DNA of 64,000 nucleotides, from assembly GCA_938084685.1 (NCBI GenBank), contig CALKGE010000001.1:682001-746000 (forward strand), written 5' to 3'. The translations under genes were made by a program, and so were the position numbers. Below are positions 1-8,092 of the stretch, one piece after another. The notes beneath the pieces are model-generated. The model was given only the letters and a program-made list of their open reading frames with translations. It was not told where the DNA came from and ran no database searches. Each line of letters opens with the position of its first letter. Position 1 is the first letter of the stretch. Source of the stretch: an uncultured Pirellulaceae bacterium. GTDB lineage: Bacteria; Planctomycetota; Planctomycetia; Pirellulales; Pirellulaceae.

Positions 1-680
1 CGGATCGTAGAAATGGATCCTCCCGGTTCACCGGCGACGATAATTCGATTGACCGATGAATTTTGCAAGTCGATATTGTTATCCGCGGCCACTTCCGCCA
101 TTCGCAGAGCGTAGGTGGGAGTACAGAGCAGGACGGTAGGAGAGGTGGATTGGATCAAGTCGAGCCTGGCGAGAGTACTCAGTCCGCCACTGGGAATGGA
201 CATCGTTCCCCGGGCAATCAGAGCGTCATGGGCAGACCAGAATCCGATAAACGGTCCGAAAGAAAAAGCAAGCAGTGCTCGATCTTCGCTGGTGATCTCC
301 GCCGCGTCCAGTACGTACTGCCAGACTTGCATCCACCAGTCCCAGTCTTCGGCCGAATCGAGCACGGCCATCGGTTTCCCTTTGGTTCCAGAAGTGCGAT
401 GAAATCGCACATATTTTTCAATCGGCCAGGTAAGATTGCGGGCGAAGGTCTGCGAGGTCAGTAATTCACTTTTGCATGTAAAGGGAATTTGCTGCAATTG
501 CTCCAGCTGTTTCAGTGCTGCGAGTCCCCCAAGCTTCTGTTGATAGAACTGGTTGTCCGGCAGGATTTTGGCCAGAAGTCGATTCAGTTTTTCCAGCTGC
601 AGACATTCCAGTGCTTCGCGTGACAAAGACTGGATCTCGTCACGATGCGTTCTATCGGCAAGTTCCGCATGGTTAGGCAT
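1..680 (-). CDS. Phenylacetate-CoA ligase-like AMP-binding protein (3' part outside window)
   Basis: Only the N-terminal 226 residues lie in the window; the gene runs off its left edge. The visible part resembles phenylacetate-CoA ligases of the ANL (adenylate-forming) superfamily. It has an RFHRTSGTKGKP phosphate-binding loop near residue 97, then CTPTYALRMAEVA and IVAGEPGGS, all typical of PaaK-like enzymes. These activate a carboxylic acid with ATP and load it onto CoA or a carrier. The start is ATG 680, because an in-frame TGA lies two codons upstream. The gene begins 31 nt after the DUF4340 gene and may share its transcript, though no functional link is evident. The substrate cannot be told, and the C-terminal AMP-binding domain is not visible. 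Confidence 0.8.
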   Translation of the reverse strand, partial: MPNHAELADRTHRDEIQSLSREALECLQLEKLNRLLAKILPDNQFYQQKLGGLAALKQLEQLQQIPFTCKSELLTSQTFARNLTWPIEKYVRFHRTSGTKGKPMAVLDSAEDWDWWMQVWQYVLDAAEITSEDRALLAFSFGPFIGFWSAHDALIARGTMSIPSGGLSTLARLDLIQSTSPTVLLCTPTYALRMAEVAADNNIDLQNSSVNRIIVAGEPGGSISTI

Positions 681-711
681 CGTTCAGTTTTGCAATGGGC
701 CCGAAAGCAGG

Positions 712-2376
712 TTATTCGTTTTCAGGCGCTGGTGTGGGTGGATTTGATTTCGGCGCGTCGGGCAGACTCGGCGCGTCGGGAAGTCCAGGTAATTTTGGAA
801 GTCCGGGGAGACCAGAGTCAGGGATTCCGTCGCCCAGTTCATTGGACTTGGCGCTGATGAGATCCGTGTTTGCCAGATGGATTCTGTTATAAGTTATTTC
901 ATCGATCAAATAGAACCAGTTCGCAAACCGACTGTTGAGCAGCCGTACATCATTCTGAGCTTTAGCAAGTTTTGACTCGTAATCCTCCTTGAGCCGGGCA
1001 TTTTCACGTTCGATCGATTCTCGCAGCTCAGCCAGTTGCTCAGGAGTCAGATCTGGTTGATCAGCTTCAGCATCAGTCTGCGTGTCGTCTGCCTGCGTAT
1101 CACTCTGCCCGTCCGATTCCGGACTGGATTTGGACGGCGTGGCCTCGGGCAGGGATTTGTATTCCGGAGCAGGAATCATATTGGGTTGGAAGGTGGTAGT
1201 CACAAACAGGTATCTTCGAAGGGACTCGTCAGCTCCAGAAGTAGCATCAATCTCTCCAAAACGCAGGATGTACTTGATTCCGGTTTGGAGCGAGATATGG
1301 ATTTCTCCGTTGGCACTTTTCAAATCCATGAGATTATCGATGGTCGTGTTTGGATCTCCGAATAGCCCAAGCTGAGTCAGGGTCGCGGAGGTCTTCTCGT
1401 TGGCGATTGCTTCTGGAGTAATTTTCAGATCAGGGCGGAGAATAGCTGGTTTTCTCATCACGCCATGAATGGTCAGATTTTCCAGGGCGCTCTGGAGCAT
1501 ATTGATCCGGTCCCCATTCAGTTCTTCGTTTTCGGTCAACTCAATCGTGAATGGCTCCTGCGAATTCTGGTCATATTGAACCATGTTGTCCAACTTCCAG
1601 ATTAAATCCGTCTCATCCAGTACGAGTGACGAATTAGAGCGTCTCAACATAATGGGGCTGCCTTCGGGGTTCAGGCTGATAAAGTAATCCTGTATTGTCA
1701 GTTGCCGCACATCCAGACCATTCAGGCCGAGCAGATTTGTGTCGATCCATTTGGAAAACTCGGTATCAAAAACATCCAGATTCAGATCGATGGTGAAGAC
1801 TGTATCGCTTTCCAGTTTACGGGCAGCGTAGTATGCCTGTTGCATTCGTGGATCGGTACCCGTCTGGGTTCCTCGCATGACTTTGGCACCTACAATCAGT
1901 GAATAGGTTTTGCCATCATCGTCCGTTACGGTAATCAGAGTCCCCACGCCGTCCGTACCAACATCTAATGTTTCGGTATTCGGTTCGATAACACGGTACT
2001 CCTCGTGCACACTGCTATCGACGTCGACAACTTCTTTCACTTCCAGCGTCCCGAAAGCGGCAGCGGCGGAGGCCATCTGTTCTTCGGCATCGGCTGGATA
2101 GTTGTTGTGAGACGGAATCACCCATTGGCCAGTACCGTCACGTTTGACGCTAAACGATTTGATTCTGGCTGTGGCGTCATCATAGGTGGTAATTTTCATT
2201 TCCACTGCGCGTTCGGCAGTAAAGCCTTCGAAAACCGGCTGCCCCTCATTCTGTTTGGCGATGTCTCGACGATTCTGGTAGGAATCCGTCTCTCCGATGT
2301 CGTTGGTGAGTATCGCGGCCACGACACTGCCAGTAGCCAGCACAACAAAGATACAGGTATGAATGACGTTTTTCAT
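712..2376 (-). CDS. DUF4340-domain secreted or membrane-anchored protein
   Basis: About 554 residues. The N-terminus (MKNVIHTCIFVVLATG) is a signal or anchor helix. The body resembles DUF4340 proteins, which have repeated beta-rich segments such as KTYSLIVGAK and YILRFGEI. Near residues 410-480 there is an acidic D/Q/E-rich linker and a short coiled coil. The tail has a Pro/Leu repeat of LPGLPxLPG type. DUF4340 genes usually lie beside GldG-type ABC permeases, as here, and the protein probably works outside the membrane with that transporter. I chose ATG 2376; an in-frame TTG at 2388 would add four residues and has no better ribosome site. Its biochemical function is unknown. Confidence 0.8.
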   Translation of the reverse strand: MKNVIHTCIFVVLATGSVVAAILTNDIGETDSYQNRRDIAKQNEGQPVFEGFTAERAVEMKITTYDDATARIKSFSVKRDGTGQWVIPSHNNYPADAEEQMASAAAAFGTLEVKEVVDVDSSVHEEYRVIEPNTETLDVGTDGVGTLITVTDDDGKTYSLIVGAKVMRGTQTGTDPRMQQAYYAARKLESDTVFTIDLNLDVFDTEFSKWIDTNLLGLNGLDVRQLTIQDYFISLNPEGSPIMLRRSNSSLVLDETDLIWKLDNMVQYDQNSQEPFTIELTENEELNGDRINMLQSALENLTIHGVMRKPAILRPDLKITPEAIANEKTSATLTQLGLFGDPNTTIDNLMDLKSANGEIHISLQTGIKYILRFGEIDATSGADESLRRYLFVTTTFQPNMIPAPEYKSLPEATPSKSSPESDGQSDTQADDTQTDAEADQPDLTPEQLAELRESIERENARLKEDYESKLAKAQNDVRLLNSRFANWFYLIDEITYNRIHLANTDLISAKSNELGDGIPDSGLPGLPKLPGLPDAPSLPDAPKSNPPTPAPENE

Positions 2377-2439
2377 TTTTGAATGCAACTGATAGTTCGA
2401 CAGGGGAGATGAATTAGTAATCGACTTTGCGATTGGTGA

Positions 2440-5316
2440 TTAACGAAGCCGCGATGCCGCCACTCCTTCTCGTTCTTTAATACGGCGGCTGAAAAAGACG
2501 AATACAGCAATCAACAGTGGTGGAATGGGAGGGATCAGGACGGCCAGGAACTTGTATTTGTTCTGCATTTTGGCGATCTTACGATTGCTGTCACGGCGGA
2601 TCGTAGCGATCTTCTTGTCCCTATCACGTTCCTGTTTCACTCGTTCAACCTCCAGCTTCCTCTGGTTTTCCTGCTGACGACTATTCAGGTTAATGACTTT
2701 AGCTCGCAGGATAGCTGGGTCAGGTTTATTGGTGTTGGTCGGATCCTGAAGGTTCTCCAGCTGAGTCCGTAAATCTTCGATCTCGGTTTGTAAATCTTCT
2801 TCGATCGAAGTAATGGCGCTATCCATGATCTTGTGGAATCGGGAGATCTCGCCGGTCAGGTTTTCCTGCTCGATATTGATCTGGTGTTCAACGGTTTTCA
2901 GCGAACTGTGGCGGAGTTTGCGATTGCGAATCGAGATGTAATCATTTTCTCCGGCCAAAAAGTCGACAACGTTGAGCAGGAATGTAATGTTTTCAAATTT
3001 GTACGAGACATCCTGGAAGGCTGTTGGCCTGGCGCGAACGGTCAAAAACGCGTTGAACATGATGTCTAGGTCACTGATGTAAACGACTTCCAATTGGGGT
3101 GTGTTGCCGTCACTGTCAGGTTGGGCTCCGGCGGGAGTTCCTGTGATGTGGACAGCCAGATTCTGAATGCCAGTGCTGCCATCATTTTGCAGTTGCTTGA
3201 TCCGGGGTTTGGCGGAACGACTACCGTTGGCCAACGCCTGCAGTTCAATGTGATAAGGAGCGGATTCGAGTGTCCCGGAATTTCGAATGGACGAACGGAT
3301 CAATGGTGTGATCGTCATGCTGCTCTGGGCAGGATTGGCTTCGATCGGGCTGCCAACAGGGATCAGGACTTCCTGCAGCTGGTTGGTAATGGGGTGATCC
3401 TGATCCAGGTTGCGAGTGAAGATCCAGGTATCGAGAATATTCTGGTACTTAAGCAACGGATACGGATTCTCGGTTTGCCAAACAAGTTGGGGCTCCCATA
3501 GTCCTGGATTGGTTTCAGACGATTTCCCGGGAATCTGTATGCCCAGCAAATCCCATAACCGGGATATGCTTCCTTTTTCTTGCGGCGTTCCGGGAAGGCC
3601 CATCATCTGTTCCATTGACTGTCGGGGAATTCCGGTTCCTGGAGCTGCGATGGTTTCTGGCCGCGGATCTTCGAAAATGACGGCTGGAATACCTGCCTGA
3701 AGTGCTCGCAGGATATTAGTCAGTTTGTTGTCTTCCAGAGAAGAGGGTTGCGCAATGAACAGTAGATCCAATTCGGTTGCTGAGATTTCCTGTTCGGCAT
3801 CTACATTGATGACTCGATACTGTTTCTGCAGTTCGGTAATAAATCCCTGTTGTGGCACACGCGTAGGCCGTCCGCCCGCAAAGCTGTACCCGCCCATGAT
3901 ATTGGCGTCCGAGTCAATCACGCCAATGGTTTTACGGGTTCCCTTGGCAACCGTAGAAATTGAGCGTGCCAGTTCATATTCAACCGGAATTCCGTAATCA
4001 AAGAAGGGGACTACCACTTTTTGCAGACCACTTCGAAAAACCGCGCCCATGATAATCGGTTGAGTAGCGTCTTCGCCAGAAACCGTCACCAGTGGAATGC
4101 CATGGTTGTCTTCTGCGTTGGCTACCACTTCATCATAGGATTCCAGATTCTCATGCAGCGTCAGATGGATGTCCTGATGAGTACCGAATTCTTTGAGCAA
4201 TGAAACCAGGTCATAGCGAGTTTTGATGTATTGTTCAGGGACCTGATTACTGATGAAGGCTTCCACGTAGACCGGGTGTTCAGGAGCCAGCGAGTCGATT
4301 AGCTCGCGAGTGTCATCCGAGAGCGAGCTGATTTTTCCCTGCGTGGTATCGTAGCGAACCAGGTCATGGCTATCGAAGACGATGGTGAGTGAAAACACGA
4401 TGACAATTAGCGCACAGATGCGGACCAGGAAGTGAATCCAGAGCCGATCACCGTCGCGACCACCAGACCAGTGCCTTTTGCCAATAAGGATCATGCAGAA
4501 ATAGAGACTGATACAGATGATCATCGCAAAATACATCATCGATGACAGGCTGAGAATGCCACGTTGAAATTCATCGAACTGTGCGTGAATTCCCCATTTG
4601 GAAATGAGTTGAGCGAAACCGGAGGTGGAGGCGAACAGATCGGCCGATTTGGCTGCCACCAGCGGGATATTGAATGCCAACCCAAAGACAAACGCGATCG
4701 TCATGTTGCTCGTCAGGAAGGAAGCAACCATCCCAATAGCGATCATCGTCAGACCGATGAGCCAATAACCAAAGTAGTTGGTAGCCAGCAGTCCAGTATC
4801 CAGATCGACCACCCAGGTGTTAGGTTCTTTTGCCAGCAGGGCCAGCACCAGGAAATTGGACAATTGCGAGAACAACAGTGAGACGGTGAAGATCAGGCTG
4901 GCAGCAATGAATTTGCCTATGACGATATCCGAGTCCCGGGCTGGAAGTGTCAGTAACAGCTCATCCGTCTTTCCTCGGCGTTCTTCCGACCAGATGCCCA
5001 TGGTAATAGCCGGAATGTAAATCAGCATGATCAGCGGCAGGTATTCATTGAGTTGCGCGAGATTGGCGAGATTCGCGTTGAAGAACTGCTTGGGCCAAAA
5101 AGCTGCGAAGGATGTGAGTAGTACAAATACGCAGAGAAAGACGTAACCAGTAGGGTTGCTGAAGTACCCGCGGAAGTTTTGACGTACCACAGCGATGGCT
5201 GCATGCCGCGTGTAGTTAAGGGGTACGAGTATTCCCGCCAGAATGATGACTATCAGCAGATCGCGAAATATGAGGTCACCCAGCGAGACGATCAGATTGG
5301 TTCCGGTTTGGTCCAT
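2440..5316 (-). CDS. ABC-2 permease fused to a GldG-type auxiliary domain
   Basis: 958 residues. The first roughly 310 residues carry several hydrophobic helices and the motif WSEERRGKTDELLLTLP, characteristic of ABC-2 permeases of the GldF type. From about residue 330 there is a long extracytoplasmic GldG-like region (ABC_transp_aux), beginning KISSLSDDTRELIDSL. A charged coiled coil (about 830-920) follows, then a last helix and a basic tail. In gliding Bacteroidetes, GldF and GldG are separate proteins that work with the ATPase GldA; here they form one chain. The ATPase gene lies 60 nt upstream and DUF4340 follows. The substrate is unknown, and gliding should not be assumed from this fusion. 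Confidence 0.88.
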   Translation of the reverse strand: MDQTGTNLIVSLGDLIFRDLLIVIILAGILVPLNYTRHAAIAVVRQNFRGYFSNPTGYVFLCVFVLLTSFAAFWPKQFFNANLANLAQLNEYLPLIMLIYIPAITMGIWSEERRGKTDELLLTLPARDSDIVIGKFIAASLIFTVSLLFSQLSNFLVLALLAKEPNTWVVDLDTGLLATNYFGYWLIGLTMIAIGMVASFLTSNMTIAFVFGLAFNIPLVAAKSADLFASTSGFAQLISKWGIHAQFDEFQRGILSLSSMMYFAMIICISLYFCMILIGKRHWSGGRDGDRLWIHFLVRICALIVIVFSLTIVFDSHDLVRYDTTQGKISSLSDDTRELIDSLAPEHPVYVEAFISNQVPEQYIKTRYDLVSLLKEFGTHQDIHLTLHENLESYDEVVANAEDNHGIPLVTVSGEDATQPIIMGAVFRSGLQKVVVPFFDYGIPVEYELARSISTVAKGTRKTIGVIDSDANIMGGYSFAGGRPTRVPQQGFITELQKQYRVINVDAEQEISATELDLLFIAQPSSLEDNKLTNILRALQAGIPAVIFEDPRPETIAAPGTGIPRQSMEQMMGLPGTPQEKGSISRLWDLLGIQIPGKSSETNPGLWEPQLVWQTENPYPLLKYQNILDTWIFTRNLDQDHPITNQLQEVLIPVGSPIEANPAQSSMTITPLIRSSIRNSGTLESAPYHIELQALANGSRSAKPRIKQLQNDGSTGIQNLAVHITGTPAGAQPDSDGNTPQLEVVYISDLDIMFNAFLTVRARPTAFQDVSYKFENITFLLNVVDFLAGENDYISIRNRKLRHSSLKTVEHQINIEQENLTGEISRFHKIMDSAITSIEEDLQTEIEDLRTQLENLQDPTNTNKPDPAILRAKVINLNSRQQENQRKLEVERVKQERDRDKKIATIRRDSNRKIAKMQNKYKFLAVLIPPIPPLLIAVFVFFSRRIKEREGVAASRLR

Positions 5317-5376
5317 AGTTGTCAGTTATTGGTTTGGGAGTTGTTTTGAATTTGTTTCAAACCTGAACGTGTTGTT

Positions 5377-6225
5377 CTATATCTCGTCAATAAAATCAGT
5401 TTTACGACGGAACGCTTCGTCCAGAGTTTCTCCTTCTTCTGCCAGTTCATTCATCGGGCCGTCATAGACCAGCCGTCCTTCGTTGATCATGATGACGCGA
5501 TTGGCCATCGCTTCCACTTCCTGCATGATGTGAGTGGAGAGCAGAATCGTACGGTCTTTTCCCAGCCGGTTCATCGTGTTGCGAACTTCCTGGATCTGAT
5601 TTGGATCCAGACCGGCGGTCGGTTCGTCCATAATCAGGACATCTGGCTCGTGAAGCAGAGCCTGTGCCATCCCGACACGTTGGCGGTACCCTTTGGAAAG
5701 TTTTCCGATTGCCTTGTAGATGACACTGCTGAGGTCACAAAGATCTACTACCGCTTCAATGCGGTCCGCTCGTACCTGTTTTGATAATCCGCGGGCGTCA
5801 GCGAAAAAGGAGAGGAGCGAATGCGGAGTCATATCGAGATAAAGCGGGCCATTTTCCGGTAGGTAGCCCAGGTGGCGCGAACCGGCGATCCGCTCGCTGG
5901 CCATGTTGTAACCGGCAATACGAGCAATACCTTCCGAAGGTGAGAGGTAACCGGTCAGAATCTTCATGGTTGTGCTTTTGCCGGCACCGTTAGGCCCCAG
6001 AAAAGCTACGACTTCACCACGTTTGATCTGGAAATTTACATTTCTGACGGCTGCAAATTCCCCATAAAACTTGGAAAGCTCCTGGGCTTCGATCATCACT
6101 TGATCACTTGGCCCAGCGGCGTCCGCAGCGGCGGATACTTCGAGTTCCGGTGAGTCTTGCTGCGCAATATCGTCGTCGTCTTGTTTTGCCGACAGTAGCT
6201 GGGCGATGGAGTCGTCTTCGGTCAT
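5377..6225 (-). CDS. ABC transporter ATP-binding protein (GldA-like)
   Basis: 282 residues; the ATPase of the exporter encoded with the next two genes. It has a Walker A motif GPNGAGKST (residues 77-85), a signature LSKGYRQRVG, Walker B VLIMDEPTAGLD and an H-loop LLSTHIMQEVEA. This is the pattern of ABC-2 exporter ATPases such as GldA and CcmA. The first 40 residues are an acidic, Ala/Asp-rich extension missing from most relatives, and the ABC domain begins near residue 44. It is the first gene of a likely three- or four-gene operon. The 130-nt AT-rich spacer upstream would hold its promoter, but I cannot place the boxes. Confidence 0.93.
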   Translation of the reverse strand: MTEDDSIAQLLSAKQDDDDIAQQDSPELEVSAAADAAGPSDQVMIEAQELSKFYGEFAAVRNVNFQIKRGEVVAFLGPNGAGKSTTMKILTGYLSPSEGIARIAGYNMASERIAGSRHLGYLPENGPLYLDMTPHSLLSFFADARGLSKQVRADRIEAVVDLCDLSSVIYKAIGKLSKGYRQRVGMAQALLHEPDVLIMDEPTAGLDPNQIQEVRNTMNRLGKDRTILLSTHIMQEVEAMANRVIMINEGRLVYDGPMNELAEEGETLDEAFRRKTDFIDEI

Positions 6226-6357
6226 TGGTGGTGTCAGGTGAAGTATTGGTGAATTAGTTGAAGGCGTTTATATAAGGATTTGAGTATTGTGTTAATACGG
6301 TTTTAAATGGATTCTGGTTCTGCTTTCCAATTGGAAGCGTTTAATACCGAATATGTG

Positions 6358-7962
6358 CTACCCGCATCTGGAAATCCGCAGGTGTTTATTCCATCGGTCA
6401 TCGTCCCTGTCCGGATAATCGACCCGTAAGTGCACTCCCCGGGATTCTTCGCGCTGCAGGGCAGCATCGACCATGATACGAGCAATCGTGAGCATGTTTT
6501 GCAGTTCCCAGCCCTGCAGACTTGTGAATTGAGCGGGCAGCACGTAGCGGCGCCAGCGGTCGATGGTGTCGAGAGCTTCCTGTAACGTATCGGCCTTTCG
6601 ACGTACTCCGACAAAACGCCACATCAGACTCTTGAGCGAATTCGTAATGTCGGTGAGGTCCATAATTTCATTGGTCGACGCAATGTGTGGATTGCTGATC
6701 TGGTAGGCTTCGTAGTGATCCTCCATCTGAGCGGCGGCCCGGGACGCTCCCTCTCCCGCATGCGCGCCAAATACCAGCCCTTCCAGCAGGCTGTTCGAAG
6801 CCAGGCGGTTGGCTCCATGCAGGCCGGTGGCGGTCACTTCTCCGGCAGCCCATAACCCCGGTAAGGTGGTGCGTCCCTTCGAATCCACGGTAACTCCGCC
6901 AATCATGTAGTGCGCTCCGGGGCGAACCGGAATGCGGTCGGAGGTAATATTGATTCCAAATTTTTCACAGGTGCGCGCAATCCCGGGAAACCGACTGAGG
7001 ACATGAGAAGGATTCAGATGGGACAGGTCAAGGTAGACGCAGGGATGACGCGTCTTTTCCATTTGGGAAACGATGGCCTGTGAAACGATATCACGAGGTG
7101 CCAACTCGCCCCGGTTGTCATAATCCTTCATGAACCGATAGCCGTTGTTATCGAACAGGTAGGCGCCTTCTCCGCGGATCGCTTCGGTAATCAGATTTCG
7201 ACTGCTCCCCGCGATGTAAAGCACAGTGGGATGAAACTGCATGAATTCCATGTCGGAAAGTTCGGCTCCCGCACGATATGCCAGCGCGTGTCCATCGGCA
7301 GTAGCTACAGGAGGATTCGTAGATTCACGGTAGAGCTGTCCGGCTCCGCCGGTACAAAGGATTGTCTGTTTCGCCCAGACCATGATCATATTTTCACCCT
7401 GGCGAATCAGTGCTCCGCGACAGATTCCCGAATCGGTCAGAAGATCGAGCGTAAAGGTGTTTTCCAGAATCGTGACGTTTCGCAGTTTGCGAGTCCACTG
7501 GATCATCGCTCGGATAATTTCTTTTCCGGTTGAATCCCCCAGTGCGTGAAGAATTCGGTGGTGACTGTGCCCGCCTTCACGCCCCAGTGAAAGTTCGCCC
7601 GAATCCTCATCAAATTTGGTTCCCCATTGCATTAACTCGCGAATTCGATCAGGTGCTTCTTTGACCACCATTCCCACGATATCCTGATCACAAAGACTGC
7701 CGCCGGCTGTGAGAGTATCCTGTATGTGGTTTTCGAAGTTGTCCTCAGGATGCATGACACCGGCAATTCCGCCCTGCGCATAGTTGCTGTTGGATTGCTG
7801 AAGCTGATCCTTGGTGACAATCATCAGGCTGTTCGAGGGATCTACGGCATTAGCGGCGCGTAGTCCGGCCAAGCCACCACCAATGATTAAAACATCGGTA
7901 AAGCGGTGTGCCACATCCTTGGGATGAAAGGGGACAAGATATCGGGGAGTAATGTCAGGCAT
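6358..7962 (-). CDS. nadB: L-aspartate oxidase
   Basis: 534 residues, the usual length. This flavoenzyme oxidises L-aspartate to iminoaspartate in the first step of de novo NAD synthesis. An FAD-binding GGGLAGLRAA motif sits near residue 27. The conserved family motifs SNYAQGGIAG, QFHPTVLY, GEGAYLFDNNGYRF and GLHGANRLASNSLLEG follow, with an Arg-rich C-terminal helical region. No nadA or nadC is adjacent. A short AAAGG precedes the ATG. A perfect inverted repeat (CATACTA/TAGTATG) lies 20-40 nt upstream of the start and could be an operator. Confidence 0.96.
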   Translation of the reverse strand: MPDITPRYLVPFHPKDVAHRFTDVLIIGGGLAGLRAANAVDPSNSLMIVTKDQLQQSNSNYAQGGIAGVMHPEDNFENHIQDTLTAGGSLCDQDIVGMVVKEAPDRIRELMQWGTKFDEDSGELSLGREGGHSHHRILHALGDSTGKEIIRAMIQWTRKLRNVTILENTFTLDLLTDSGICRGALIRQGENMIMVWAKQTILCTGGAGQLYRESTNPPVATADGHALAYRAGAELSDMEFMQFHPTVLYIAGSSRNLITEAIRGEGAYLFDNNGYRFMKDYDNRGELAPRDIVSQAIVSQMEKTRHPCVYLDLSHLNPSHVLSRFPGIARTCEKFGINITSDRIPVRPGAHYMIGGVTVDSKGRTTLPGLWAAGEVTATGLHGANRLASNSLLEGLVFGAHAGEGASRAAAQMEDHYEAYQISNPHIASTNEIMDLTDITNSLKSLMWRFVGVRRKADTLQEALDTIDRWRRYVLPAQFTSLQGWELQNMLTIARIMVDAALQREESRGVHLRVDYPDRDDDRWNKHLRISRCG

Positions 7963-7981
7963 ACCTTTGAACTCACAAATT

Positions 7982-8002
7982 CATACTACCATGAATAGTA
8001 TG
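7982..8002. promoter_or_regulatory. Inverted repeat upstream of nadB (possible operator)
   Basis: A perfect 7-bp dyad, CATACTA-N7-TAGTATG, ends 20 nt before the nadB ATG. Its position suits a repressor site or a leader hairpin. No regulator gene is nearby to name it. Confidence 0.35.
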
Positions 8003-8027
8003 CAACTGGGGTTTTCGAATCTCGTAC

Positions 8028-8047
8028 GGACACGAAGCCGAGTGTCC
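8028..8047. repeat. Short hairpin GGACAC-N8-GTGTCC between two minus-strand genes
   Basis: A perfect 6-bp stem between the stop of the giant membrane-protein gene and nadB. On the plus strand TTTT follows directly, but both neighbours run on the minus strand, where no U tract follows. It may be an RNA processing or stabilising hairpin rather than a terminator. Confidence 0.3.
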
Positions 8048-8092
8048 TTTTGCCCGCTTTTTGAGAGGTGGCGTTTTTGCTGCCCTTACAAC

